Positions 27,587 to 37,747 of a stretch of DNA of 64,000 nucleotides are shown here, in pieces. Numbering within the stretch: position 1 is the first letter of the stretch; each line of letters begins with the position of its first letter. Under the pieces are notes generated by a model that had not been told where the DNA came from, searched no databases, and saw nothing but the letters and a program-made list of their open reading frames with translations. The stretch comes from Enterococcus sulfureus ATCC 49903 (lineage in GTDB: Bacteria > Bacillota > Bacilli > Lactobacillales > Enterococcaceae), in assembly GCF_000407605.1 (NCBI RefSeq), contig NZ_ASWO01000007.1, positions 185,888 to 249,887 on the forward strand. Direction: 5' to 3'. A program made the translations under genes and the position numbers.

Positions 27587-28750
27587 TTATTCAGGTTTTT
27601 TGTACCAAATGACAGGTTGTGGAGTTTCTGGTACAGGCAATGACTCAGCAAATTGCTTGGTCACATTTAAGTGATCGGCCACCATTTGAGCCGGTGAGGT
27701 ACCAAGCCATTTGTTTAGTGAAATATCTGAATAATCAGGATTTTTGAAGACTTCCACAAAGCGCAATGGCTCATCTCCAATATTTTGAACATAATGTCCG
27801 GCAACGATTGGCACAACACCTACATCACCTGCTTGAAAATTGAATGTCCGAGCTAATCCTGCTGAATTAAACACGGTCATTTTGGCTTTTCCTTGAATAT
27901 AGTATTGCCATTCAGCAGCTTGTGGATGCCAGTGTAGTTCGCGCATTCCACCAGGCTCTACTTCAACAAAAGCAGCAGAAATCGTTGTTGCTGCTGGGAA
28001 CACACTTTGGTCCACGATTTTTACTTTTCCAGCTTCTGACATGATTGGATCTAATGTATCGATATGGAAAGTAAACGGTGACGGCACGGTCCCTTGACTA
28101 CTTGGACGATCCACTTCTGAGATTGGTCCTGGAACATTTGCTTTAAAAATATATTTTTCTGACTTTGGAAAACTTTCTAAATCACTAATATGTTTTTTGA
28201 AATTTGCCGCTACAATATCTTTTGGAGTGTGAGCAAGCCAATCTGAAACTAAAAAGGTGTTGTTTTCTGAGAAGTCAGGTTCGCTAAAGACTAATAAAAA
28301 TTCACATCCTTGATCTAGTGCTTCAATCGAATGTGGAATTCCCGCTTCAAAATTCCAAATATCGCCTTCTTTAACGTCGTCAATGAAACTGCGACCATGC
28401 TCATCGATTGCGGTTACACGAGCATTTCCATATAACATCAAGCCCCATTCAGCTTCTTTGTGCCAATGCATTTCGCGATACGCACCTGGTTCCAAGCTCA
28501 TATTTACTCCTGCTACATCGCGTGATGAAGGTAATTCACGATTTGTAATTTCGCGTGTCCATCCGCCTTCTTCCAATCGTTGATGTGCATCTGAATAGCT
28601 AAAACGTAAATTTTCAATCGTACCGTGATCTGTTGCAGGTGGTACTAAAATATCCGGATTTTCTTGATCACGCATAAGATTGCGTGGTCCGTGATCGATC
28701 CAACCTTTACCATCTGAATCTCTAAATGGTTCTACTCGTTTATCTGTCAT
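27587..28750 (-). CDS. oxdC: Bicupin oxalate decarboxylase
   Basis: A 387-residue double-cupin Mn enzyme converting oxalate to formate and CO2, which consumes a proton and can aid acid tolerance. Cupin 1 ligands are His95, His97, Glu101 and His140; cupin 2 ligands are His273, His275, Glu280 and His319. The active-site lid reads SENNT at 161-165, aligned with SENST of Bacillus OxdC, so the lid glutamate needed for decarboxylase rather than oxidase activity is present. It has its own terminator and a weak ribosome-binding site. No formyl-CoA transferase or oxalate transporter gene lies nearby. Confidence 0.92.
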   Translation of the reverse strand: MTDKRVEPFRDSDGKGWIDHGPRNLMRDQENPDILVPPATDHGTIENLRFSYSDAHQRLEEGGWTREITNRELPSSRDVAGVNMSLEPGAYREMHWHKEAEWGLMLYGNARVTAIDEHGRSFIDDVKEGDIWNFEAGIPHSIEALDQGCEFLLVFSEPDFSENNTFLVSDWLAHTPKDIVAANFKKHISDLESFPKSEKYIFKANVPGPISEVDRPSSQGTVPSPFTFHIDTLDPIMSEAGKVKIVDQSVFPAATTISAAFVEVEPGGMRELHWHPQAAEWQYYIQGKAKMTVFNSAGLARTFNFQAGDVGVVPIVAGHYVQNIGDEPLRFVEVFKNPDYSDISLNKWLGTSPAQMVADHLNVTKQFAESLPVPETPQPVIWYKKPE

Positions 28751-28881
28751 ACCTACACCCTACTTTCTAAGTTTATATAGTTAGTGTAGCGAACTTTACT
28801 TTGGTATTCCACGAACAAGATAAATGATTTCACTGACAATTTTGTCACTTTTTAACTAGATAACACCTTTTTTGACACAAG

Positions 28882-28917
28882 AAAAAACAGATGCTACAAC
28901 AATGCAGCACCTGTTTC
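28882..28917 (-). terminator. Terminator of the histidine phosphatase gene
   Basis: AAACAGGTGCT pairs with AGCATCTGTTT on the minus strand and is followed by TTTTC. It lies 120 bases after the phosphatase stop. The remainder of 28751-29039 holds the oxdC promoter region and no gene. Confidence 0.75.
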
Positions 28918-29039
28918 TTTGTATAAGTTTCAGCTTCAATTTGGTATATGCATTTATTAAATAAATCGTTTTCTTTTTATAATGCTCATTATAATAACGA
29001 AATAGATCGATATATCATTTACTATTCCTTTAGAAAAAT

Positions 29040-29630
29040 TTAAGAAATCAATGTCGTCGGATGGATGATTTCACGAAACGTAACTGTTTCTTTCTCAAAC
29101 TCAAACACTAAAATGCAGCAGTTACTAAATTTTAATGTAGAGACGATCTCTTCTGGAACGATTTTTTGAATAAAGCGATACATCGCCCCACCGTGACTAA
29201 CGGCTAAAATCGTATCGCCTGGCGTAGATTCCATCATCTGTTTGATTGTGTTATACATGCGCAATTGCACATCATCTGCACCCTCACCGCCATATGGAAC
29301 AAAAAAATTCCCATAAGATGTTTCTCCTGGCTGATGTTTCGGATTTAAGCGTTCACTTTCACCTTCAAAAATACCAAAATTCCATTCTTTCAGTCCTTTT
29401 TTAGAAATCACTTCTTCACATTCAGCCACAATTTTCGCTGTATCGACTGCACGTTCTTGTGTAGAAGCATAGACTTCATCAAATACAATTTGATTCATTT
29501 GAAAATAAGCTTTTGCTTGTTGCGCTTGTGTGATGCCTAATTGTGTTAATGGTGAATCACACGCTCCTTGAATTTTACCTAATTGATTAAATAGTGTCTG
29601 ACCATGACGCATTAAATACAAAGTTTTCAT
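29040..29630 (-). CDS. Histidine phosphatase family protein (phosphoglycerate mutase-like)
   Basis: A 196-residue protein with the catalytic RHGQT motif (MRHGQTLFN at residues 7-15), the second conserved segment VYASTQERAVDTA and the late histidine in VSHGGAMY. The family covers phosphoglycerate mutases and many small-molecule phosphatases; the short length and lack of mutase-specific insertions favour a phosphatase. GGAGGGG precedes the ATG. Substrate unknown. Confidence 0.9.
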   Translation of the reverse strand: MKTLYLMRHGQTLFNQLGKIQGACDSPLTQLGITQAQQAKAYFQMNQIVFDEVYASTQERAVDTAKIVAECEEVISKKGLKEWNFGIFEGESERLNPKHQPGETSYGNFFVPYGGEGADDVQLRMYNTIKQMMESTPGDTILAVSHGGAMYRFIQKIVPEEIVSTLKFSNCCILVFEFEKETVTFREIIHPTTLIS

Positions 29631-29707
29631 ACAAAACCCCTCCGATAAATCATTGTGTCTTTAGTATGCAAAAAAAAGAGAGAGTTGTCGAATACCTCTT
29701 TTTTCCC

Positions 29708-30583
29708 TTAACTATGCTTTTCAAGCATAGCATTAAGATAAGCAATAAAGGTTTGTACCAAAGGAGAACGCAATTGTTGTGTCGGGTATACAATAGCTGT
29801 AGCTAGCTCAAGTTCAGTTTGAAAAGGTATAAATACAAGTTCTGGATGCTGTAAAGGAAGTTCAAGAGATACACATAGCGCATTAGTTGCGTGAATAAAG
29901 TATAGACAGTTATGCAATAATGTATATTCTCCGGCGATTTGTGCTTGATGGTAAGCTGAACCAAGTTTAGTTTGCAAATAGTTTTGTACCGTGTCATTCT
30001 TCGATATCCAAAGTGGAAACTCCTCAAGATCGCTAGTATCGAGCGTTTGGTTATGCGCCAATACATGTGATCGATCAACATACACACCAAAACGTTCTTG
30101 TTTTGAAAAAGGATGCATCGTATATCCTTCTTTTTTATTGATTGCTAAAATGATACCTAAATCTAGGAGGCCTTGTGCCAATTGCTGCTGGATCAATTCC
30201 GCATTTCCGCTAACCAATTCAAGCTTAACATTAGGATAACGTTGTTGAAATTGTTGGAAAAGCGCAGCAAATTCAGCCATACTCTTAAATTCTCCAGCAC
30301 CGATTGTTATGGTTCCCGAAAGTTCTTCAGATTGCTGGAATTCATCTCGTATTTTTTCTTCTAGACGAAACATTTCAACTGCGCGTTGTTGCAATAATAA
30401 GCCAGCTTCAGTTAGGCGTAAACCTTTGGTATTTCGTTCAAATAACCGACAGTGAAGCTCTTCTTCTAATTGTTTCAACTGTCTTGATAGTGTTGGTTGA
30501 GTTAAATGTAATCGTGCAGCTGCTTTTGTAATCGAGCCTTCTTCAGCTACATATAAAAAATAGCGTAAAACACGTAATTCCAT
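29708..30583 (-). CDS. LysR family transcriptional regulator
   Basis: A 291-residue LysR-type regulator. The N-terminal winged helix-turn-helix is typical (EEGSITKAAARLHLTQPTLS, residues 15-34), followed by the effector-binding domain (TITIGAGEF, QGLLDLGIIL). It follows a small hypothetical gene by 12 bases and is probably co-transcribed with it. Nearby candidate targets are the phosphatase and oxdC, but nothing in the sequence proves this. Confidence 0.9.
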   Translation of the reverse strand: MELRVLRYFLYVAEEGSITKAAARLHLTQPTLSRQLKQLEEELHCRLFERNTKGLRLTEAGLLLQQRAVEMFRLEEKIRDEFQQSEELSGTITIGAGEFKSMAEFAALFQQFQQRYPNVKLELVSGNAELIQQQLAQGLLDLGIILAINKKEGYTMHPFSKQERFGVYVDRSHVLAHNQTLDTSDLEEFPLWISKNDTVQNYLQTKLGSAYHQAQIAGEYTLLHNCLYFIHATNALCVSLELPLQHPELVFIPFQTELELATAIVYPTQQLRSPLVQTFIAYLNAMLEKHS

Positions 30584-30595
30584 CTTGATTACTCC

Positions 30596-30940
30596 TTATT
30601 CTCGAACTTCCCATTTTGTCACTGTTAATTGTTCCACATCAGAAATCGCAAGTTCCAATGCTTGTGCTTGTCGTTTGAAATAAGTTAGATCTTTTGCTAG
30701 ATCATGTAAAAAGTTTGCTTTCATTTTTAAAATATTCTCGCGATCAATACACCAAGTAATATAGCCATCTGCTGTTTGTTGTACCCGATACTGATCGTGT
30801 AACGGAAGCTTATGCTGGGTGAATACCTGACTATCTTCACTTAAGATTACATATTTTTCTTGTATCTCTTGAATATCTAAGGACTCGATCCACACACCGC
30901 GTTCATCATTATACGTTAAACAATACACATGTCGATTCAT
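30596..30940 (-). CDS. Hypothetical protein upstream of the LysR gene
   Basis: A 114-residue soluble protein starting MNRHVYCLTYNDERG. The start at 30940 is chosen because GAGGGG lies six bases upstream; an in-frame ATG two codons earlier touches that site. The protein is rich in charged and aromatic residues without any motif I recognise. It leads a two-gene unit with the LysR gene. Confidence 0.6.
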   Translation of the reverse strand: MNRHVYCLTYNDERGVWIESLDIQEIQEKYVILSEDSQVFTQHKLPLHDQYRVQQTADGYITWCIDRENILKMKANFLHDLAKDLTYFKRQAQALELAISDVEQLTVTKWEVRE

Positions 30941-31092
30941 CTTCATCCCCTCTTTTCTTGAAAGTGGCTTTATTATAGCGCAAGTCGTCAAAAAGTACGA
31001 CTAATACTATCAAAAAAGCTAATCTACACTCCATGACGTTAGGTATACTAAGATACTGTGATCATTTCATTTAGATTAGCTTGAGTCATTAT

Positions 31093-31914
31093 TTAGTTCG
31101 TTACACCATAAAAGGCTGTACCTTCATTTTTCCAGCCGATATTTACTAAGTTATCGCGCTCTCCTGCACTCGTTGTGTAGTGATGAGAACCAGGTCCTTT
31201 AGCATTTGGATTAAATACACGGTAAACAGGTACTTGTTTGGCTAAATCAGAGAAGAAAACTTGTCCTTCTTGATTCCAACCAGCTTTACCTACTGCATCG
31301 TATTCTGCGACATTGACTGTGTAAAAATGTTCGCCACTATTTGGATTGTATAAGCGATAAATTGGTTGACCTTCTGTTGGGGCATCCCAAGCAATGTTTT
31401 CGTCGTTCCAACCAAGTGATACCACATGCATCGCTTCAGCTTGATTCGCTGTATACAAATGACCACCATTATTTGGATTATAAACACGATAAATTGGCAT
31501 GCTAGTTGTTTCTGCTGCTGGCTCAAATGTTGCCCATAATTTATCTGTCACTTTTCCTGTTTGTAGTGAAACAGATTGAGCATAGATTCGTTCATTCGGT
31601 TGTAATTTACGATTCAATTCAAACCAAACGTACATTTTTGTACTGCCAGAATCATAGCCTAAAGGAACTAATTTATTGCCTTTTTCATCATAAATTGTAG
31701 TCGACGTATATGGATCTACAGTGATGGTTACTTTTTTTCCATTTGGATCAATGACAAAATCACTTGCACTACGTAAACTACGTGAGGCCATAGCACTTTC
31801 TTGAACTGGTGTTGCAACTGGTCCTTGAACTTCTTGCGCGACTGCAACTTGTCCAAATAAACTTGGCGCAATCAATAACGCTGCAAATGTTCCCATTAAA
31901 ATTGTTTTTTTCAT
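31093..31914 (-). CDS. Secreted protein with three DUF5648-like lectin-type repeats
   Basis: A 273-residue secreted protein. Residues 1-28 form a signal peptide (MKKTILMGTFAALLIAPSLF, cleavage after VAVA). A roughly 100-residue domain follows, then three repeats of about 40 residues that each begin with a YRVYNPN or YRLYNPN motif, continue with GHLYT/EHFYT/HHYTT and end with a GW...EG.AF pattern. Such repeats occur in secreted cell-wall enzymes and lectin-like proteins of lactic acid bacteria. There is no catalytic domain, LPXTG or lipobox, so the protein is probably released or held by wall binding. The start at 31914 follows AAAGGACG. Confidence 0.8.
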   Translation of the reverse strand: MKKTILMGTFAALLIAPSLFGQVAVAQEVQGPVATPVQESAMASRSLRSASDFVIDPNGKKVTITVDPYTSTTIYDEKGNKLVPLGYDSGSTKMYVWFELNRKLQPNERIYAQSVSLQTGKVTDKLWATFEPAAETTSMPIYRVYNPNNGGHLYTANQAEAMHVVSLGWNDENIAWDAPTEGQPIYRLYNPNSGEHFYTVNVAEYDAVGKAGWNQEGQVFFSDLAKQVPVYRVFNPNAKGPGSHHYTTSAGERDNLVNIGWKNEGTAFYGVTN

Positions 31915-32029
31915 GCTGACACGTCCTTTTCTAGTTGTCTTCTTTTTTATTTTAGCACAATCCATTTAATTGTAAATACTTTCATTGCAATTACATTACA
32001 AATATTACTTTAATATATATATTTGAAGA

Positions 32030-32061
32030 CAAAAAAACGCGTAGAAACTCCTTCTACGCGT
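32030..32061 (-). terminator. Terminator of the 6-phospho-beta-glucosidase gene
   Basis: Perfect 10-bp stem ACGCGTAGAA/TTCTACGCGT followed on the minus strand by seven T residues. Confidence 0.92.
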
Positions 32062-32067
32062 CGTCTT

Positions 32068-33513
<1,446 letters not shown>

Positions 33514-33517
33514 TTAT

Positions 33518-33531
33518 TGTAAACGTTTGAT
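33518..33531 (-). promoter_or_regulatory. cre site in the beta-glucosidase leader
   Basis: TGTAAACGTTTGAT (plus-strand reading) matches the cre consensus at most conserved positions. It lies downstream of the predicted -10 box, so CcpA would act as a roadblock. Confidence 0.6.
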
Positions 33532-33539
33532 TTACTTAT

Positions 33540-33569
33540 ATCATAAATTATACCCATACAATAAGTCAA
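33540..33569 (-). promoter_or_regulatory. Promoter of the beta-glucosidase gene
   Basis: On the minus strand TTGACT (33564-33569) and TATGAT (33540-33545) are 18 bases apart. Both boxes overlap the large inverted repeat. Confidence 0.65.
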
Positions 33570-33589
33570 ATATTGTTTGGGTATAATTT
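33545..33589. promoter_or_regulatory. GntR operator, 19-bp inverted repeat
   Basis: Arms at 33545-33563 and 33571-33589 are complementary at 18 of 19 positions around a 7-base spacer. The site lies between the divergent gntR and beta-glucosidase genes and covers the promoter of the latter, as expected for a repressor operator. Confidence 0.75.
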
Positions 33590-33639
33590 TATTATTTTTT
33601 TTGCTACACTTAGATTAAATTCAAAATGGAGGAAAAGAG

Positions 33640-34335
33640 ATGCCAAAATATGTAGAAATCGCTCAAGATATCGAGCAACGTATCAAAGCGCAAGATCTCT
33701 TGCAAGGAACGAAATTAGCAAATATCACTGCACTTGCTTCGCAGTATAGTGTAAGTAAAAATACGATTTTAAAAACACTACAACTTTTAGAAGAACGTGG
33801 TAGTATTTATCAAGTTCAAGGTAGCGGAATTTTTGTTCGCAGGAAAAAACGTCGAGGATACATCAGTTTAATTCAAAATAGAGGCTTTACCGATGATTTA
33901 AAAGCTGCCGATGAGACGTCAAAAGTAATTACATTAGAGACAATTTCGGCAACTGAGGAGATCGCAACGAACTTGCAATGTACGATCGGTGATCCGGTTT
34001 ATTTCGTTGAACGGGTGCATGCTATTCGAGGACAGGTATTTTGTTTTGAACAGTCTTATTACAATCAAGAAATCGTCACGTTTTTAAATCGAGCCATTGC
34101 AGAAGATTCGATTTTTGATTATTTAGAAAAAGGACTGAATCTTCAAATTGGATTTTCAGATAAATATTTAAAAGTAGCTCGTGTAAAAAAAGAAATTGCT
34201 GAATTTCTAGAGCTCTCGGCTAAAGATCCCGTTTTATTTATCGAAGAACTTTATTATACTGCGTCGGGGAGACCTTTTGATTTTTCAAAAAATTATTACC
34301 ATCCTGACTATTCTCAATTTTTCATTCAAAGCTAA
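33640..34335 (+). CDS. GntR/HutC family transcriptional regulator
   Basis: A 231-residue regulator with an N-terminal winged helix-turn-helix (ALASQYSVSKNTILKTLQLL) and a C-terminal UTRA effector domain. UTRA regulators usually sense phosphorylated sugars, which fits control of the adjacent 6-phospho-beta-glucosidase and PTS. GGAGG lies before the ATG. The large inverted repeat in the divergent promoter is its likely operator, giving also autoregulation. Confidence 0.92.
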   Translation: MPKYVEIAQDIEQRIKAQDLLQGTKLANITALASQYSVSKNTILKTLQLLEERGSIYQVQGSGIFVRRKKRRGYISLIQNRGFTDDLKAADETSKVITLETISATEEIATNLQCTIGDPVYFVERVHAIRGQVFCFEQSYYNQEIVTFLNRAIAEDSIFDYLEKGLNLQIGFSDKYLKVARVKKEIAEFLELSAKDPVLFIEELYYTASGRPFDFSKNYYHPDYSQFFIQS

Positions 34336-34384
34336 ATCCCCGTCTGTTTGCTCGAAATTCGAACAAACAGACAGGGATTTTTTA
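34334..34384. terminator. Bidirectional terminator between gntR and the PTS gene
   Basis: Long stem in which AAATCCC and GTCTGTTTG pair with CAAACAGAC and GGGATTT around an inner CGAAATTCG hairpin; T-runs are found on both strands. Confidence 0.9.
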
Positions 34385-36361
34385 TTGACCTAGATGACGT
34401 TTTTCAGGTGCTTGTTTAGCATGTAGTCCATCTTCTTCTTTATACCCAAATAAATAAGTCAAAGTAAAAGCTGCTACGATGGTAATCGCAGATACGATCC
34501 AAAAATACAAGAAATTATTCGGATCTGTTTTACTTGCAAATGATGGGAATCCAATCAAAGAACCTGTAAAGCCAAACATATCGACTTTTAATAATCCATT
34601 GACCAATCCACCAATGGCTGCTCCGATACTTGCAGTTATAAATACACGGCCGTATTTTAAATTGACCCCATACATCGCAGGCTCGGTAATTCCACAAAAT
34701 GCTGAAATTGCAGCGGAAGCAGATAATCCTTTAAGATTTTCATTATGACGTGTTTTCACGTATACAGCTAGAGCGCCCGCGCCTTGAGCAATCATGGTCA
34801 CAGATACGATTCCATTTAAAACCGAATGCCCTCCTGGAACAGATAATTGTGCCGAAATAATTGGAATCACTGCCCAATGTAAACCAAAAATAACTAATAC
34901 TTGATAAAAACCACCAATAATCAAGCCAGATAGTGGCAAACTTAAATGAAGAAGGGCTTGTAACCCATTTGAAATCCCAGTTGAAATCAATGTAATGATC
35001 GGACCTACTACGATTAATACGGTCATTCCAACTAAAAAGATCTCCACTAACGGCGTAAAGATCATTCTCAAAACGACCGGCATCCAACTTTTGATCCATG
35101 GTTCAAGTTTCGCTGCCATCCACGCTGCAAAAATCATTGGAAAAATCGAATACGTATACTGTGGAATATGAATCGGGATACCTAGAAAGTTTGAATTGAT
35201 TCCCATTCCCAAAATATGGGATGAAAATTTACCTGTTGCATAGATTTGTACAAGCGAAGGATAGATCAAAAAAGCACCAATAATGGCGACAACGACTGGA
35301 TTGGATCCAAGTTTTTGAGCAGCTGTAAAGCCGACTAATACTGGTAGAAAATAAAAGGTTGCATCGCCCATCGCACTAATGATGACATACGTTTGAGAAC
35401 TGGTCGATACGCCACCCCACGTGGTTAAAATCGTTAAAATCCCTTTTAACATCCCGCTAGCGGCAAGTAATCCTACAACTGGCATCATTGATCCGGTAAT
35501 GGTGCCGATCAAATTGGATGCACCAAATTTTGTTTTTGCCCATAGACCGTGTTGGTCTTTAAAAGACACTTTCGACTGTGTTTCAGATTCAGAGCTAAAA
35601 CCTTCTCCCAACTGCGCAATGGCTTCATTGAAAACATCCTCAACTGTTTGCCCAATAACCACTTGATATTGACCACCTGCTCGAGCTACATCGATTACAC
35701 CTGGAATTTTTCGAATAGCCTCATCCTGTGGAATCGATTCGTCTTTTAAATAAAAACGCAGTCTCGTAATACAGTGGATGAGTTGATTGATATTTTCTTT
35801 GCCGCCTACTGCTTTTAAAACCATTCGTGCAGTCTTGGCATATTGATTTTTATCAAGTGATCCATCAGTTGATATTGAGTTTGTTTCAGCAATTGCTTTC
35901 ATGGTTAATGTGGCCACTGTTTCACCCGCATGAGCCTCGCGACTCGTTTTAACACCAAAAATATCGACCATGGTTTGTGTATTCGTAATCGCCACAATAA
36001 TCGTTGTATCTTTTCCTGCCGCCTTCACTTTTTCTAAATCGACTGTCGCCAATAACGCGCCAGCTTGGATTTCGTCACCTTTTGACACATTGATTTCAAA
36101 TGGGATTCCGTTTAGATCGACCGTATCGATCCCCATATGGATCAATACTTCAATGCCTTCTTTGGTTTTTATGCCAATTGCATGCTTGGTTTCTGCAATC
36201 AACATGATCACACCACTTACTGGTGATACGATCTTGCCATCGATTGGGACAACACCATACCCTTCTCCCATCGTTTTTTGTGAAAAAATAGGATCTGCCA
36301 CTTGTTCCATCGGCAATAACTGACCAGTAACTGGCGATAAAAATTGTAAGACTTCAGTCAT
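34382..36361 (-). CDS. PTS beta-glucoside transporter, EIIABC fusion
   Basis: A 659-residue phosphotransferase permease for beta-glucosides. Domain order is IIA (about 1-160, active His75 in EVLIHMGID), IIB (about 173-260, active Cys197 in LIHCITRLRF) and the membrane IIC domain (about 275-640, with GITEPAMYG). Most family members of this type are ordered B-C-A, so IIA at the N-terminus is a less common arrangement. It is convergent with gntR and has its own cre site. Sugar specificity is inferred from the neighbouring GH1 gene. Confidence 0.93.
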   Translation of the reverse strand: MTEVLQFLSPVTGQLLPMEQVADPIFSQKTMGEGYGVVPIDGKIVSPVSGVIMLIAETKHAIGIKTKEGIEVLIHMGIDTVDLNGIPFEINVSKGDEIQAGALLATVDLEKVKAAGKDTTIIVAITNTQTMVDIFGVKTSREAHAGETVATLTMKAIAETNSISTDGSLDKNQYAKTARMVLKAVGGKENINQLIHCITRLRFYLKDESIPQDEAIRKIPGVIDVARAGGQYQVVIGQTVEDVFNEAIAQLGEGFSSESETQSKVSFKDQHGLWAKTKFGASNLIGTITGSMMPVVGLLAASGMLKGILTILTTWGGVSTSSQTYVIISAMGDATFYFLPVLVGFTAAQKLGSNPVVVAIIGAFLIYPSLVQIYATGKFSSHILGMGINSNFLGIPIHIPQYTYSIFPMIFAAWMAAKLEPWIKSWMPVVLRMIFTPLVEIFLVGMTVLIVVGPIITLISTGISNGLQALLHLSLPLSGLIIGGFYQVLVIFGLHWAVIPIISAQLSVPGGHSVLNGIVSVTMIAQGAGALAVYVKTRHNENLKGLSASAAISAFCGITEPAMYGVNLKYGRVFITASIGAAIGGLVNGLLKVDMFGFTGSLIGFPSFASKTDPNNFLYFWIVSAITIVAAFTLTYLFGYKEEDGLHAKQAPEKRHLGQ

Positions 36362-36380
36362 CTAAATCTCCTCCTTAAAG

Positions 36381-36394
36381 TGATTCCGCTTACA
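36381..36394 (-). promoter_or_regulatory. cre site before the PTS gene
   Basis: TGTAAGCGGAATCA on the minus strand matches the cre consensus at all conserved positions but one. It lies 20 bases before the start codon, downstream of the likely promoter. Confidence 0.7.
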
Positions 36395-36474
36395 TTTTAT
36401 ATATCTTTAGTTTACGCCCATTCCGATGATTTTTCCTATGAATATCCTACTATTATCCCGAACATTTTTGTAAG

Positions 36475-36515
36475 AAAAAAGATCCCCTTCCTAAACGTAG
36501 GAAGGAGATCTTTTT
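36475..36515 (-). terminator. Terminator of ackA
   Basis: Stem GATCTCCTTCCTA/TAGGAAGGGGATC with loop CGTT (minus strand), followed by TTTTTT. Confidence 0.88.
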
Positions 36516-36519
36516 ATCT

Positions 36520-37701
36520 TTAACGTAGTGCTTCTACGTCACGTGCAATCATTAATTCTTCGTCTGTTGGAATTAATAATACTTTGACTTTAGAATCTTC
36601 AGTTGAAATCACGTGTTCACCAAATTTGGCATTTTGTTCTGGGTCTAATTCAGCACCAAACCAAGTCAAGCCGTCCATAATTTCAGAGCGCACGATAGCA
36701 GAATTCTCACCGATTCCCGCTGTGAAGACAATCGCGTCTACACCGTTCATTACAGCTGCGTAACTTCCGATATATTTGCGTACACGGTCATAAAAGACAT
36801 CTAGAGCTACACGTACATCTTCTTTGTCTTTGTTGTCTTGTAAATCACGCATATCGCTAGATAATCCGCCTGTTAGACCTAAAAGACCTGATTTTTTATT
36901 TAAGATAGAAACCATTTCATCGATATCGATATCTAATTTATGCATCAAGTAAGGTAAGATCGCAGCATCTAGATCACCTGAACGAGTGCCCATTGTGATT
37001 CCAGCTAGTGGTGTGAAGCCCATTGATGTATCCACAGATTTTCCACCGTCAACCGCTGTGATTGACCCACCATTACCTAAATGACAAGTGATGATTTTCA
37101 ACTCTTCAACAGGTTTGCCTAGCATTTCTGCTGCACGTTGAGAAACGTATAAATGGCTTGTTCCATGTGCACCATATTTACGTACTTTGTAGTCATTGTA
37201 ATACTCGATTGGTAAGCTATATAAGTAAGCTGGTTTTGGCATTGTAGCATGGAAAGCTGTATCAAATACGGCTACACTGATAATTTCTGGTAATAAGTGT
37301 TTAAATGCTTTAATTCCCATCAAGTTTGCTGGGTTGTGTAATGGAGCAAAATCTGCTAATTCTTCAATTTTTTCCATTACGTCGTCTGTAATCACAACAG
37401 AACGATCGAAGTATTCTCCACCATGAACCACGCGGTGTCCCACACCTGTGATTTCATCGTAAGAACCTAAAATATTTAAGTCGATCAATTGATCCAATAA
37501 CATTTTTACAGCCACTTCGTGATCTGGAATATCAATGATCACTTCATATTTTTCGCCTTCACCATGTTTGATTGTAAAGATTGAATCGTTCATTCCAATA
37601 CGTTCTACGATTCCTTTAGCGATTACTGTTTCTTCTGGCATTGTATATAATTGCCATTTTAAACTTGAACTACCTGCATTAATTGCAATTGTTTTTGACA
37701 T
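36520..37701 (-). CDS. ackA: Acetate kinase
   Basis: A 393-residue kinase making ATP and acetate from acetyl phosphate. Family signatures are present: [13 protein letters not shown] at the N-terminus, FDTAFH, GAHGTSH, HLGNGGS and FTAGIGEN. It follows ytxK by 46 bases, the same order as in other comG-ytxK-ackA loci. It has its own terminator. Confidence 0.97.
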   Translation of the reverse strand: MSKTIAINAGSSSLKWQLYTMPEETVIAKGIVERIGMNDSIFTIKHGEGEKYEVIIDIPDHEVAVKMLLDQLIDLNILGSYDEITGVGHRVVHGGEYFDRSVVITDDVMEKIEELADFAPLHNPANLMGIKAFKHLLPEIISVAVFDTAFHATMPKPAYLYSLPIEYYNDYKVRKYGAHGTSHLYVSQRAAEMLGKPVEELKIITCHLGNGGSITAVDGGKSVDTSMGFTPLAGITMGTRSGDLDAAILPYLMHKLDIDIDEMVSILNKKSGLLGLTGGLSSDMRDLQDNKDKEDVRVALDVFYDRVRKYIGSYAAVMNGVDAIVFTAGIGENSAIVRSEIMDGLTWFGAELDPEQNAKFGEHVISTEDSKVKVLLIPTDEELMIARDVEALR

Positions 37702-37747
37702 CGATTTTCCTCATTTCTATATTTTCACTCTATTTGATAGTATCAAA

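Noticed and set aside
28834..28847. TGACA-N4-TGTCA as another site of the TetR regulon
   Set aside because: The spacer is four bases rather than three, and the flanks differ from the three good sites.
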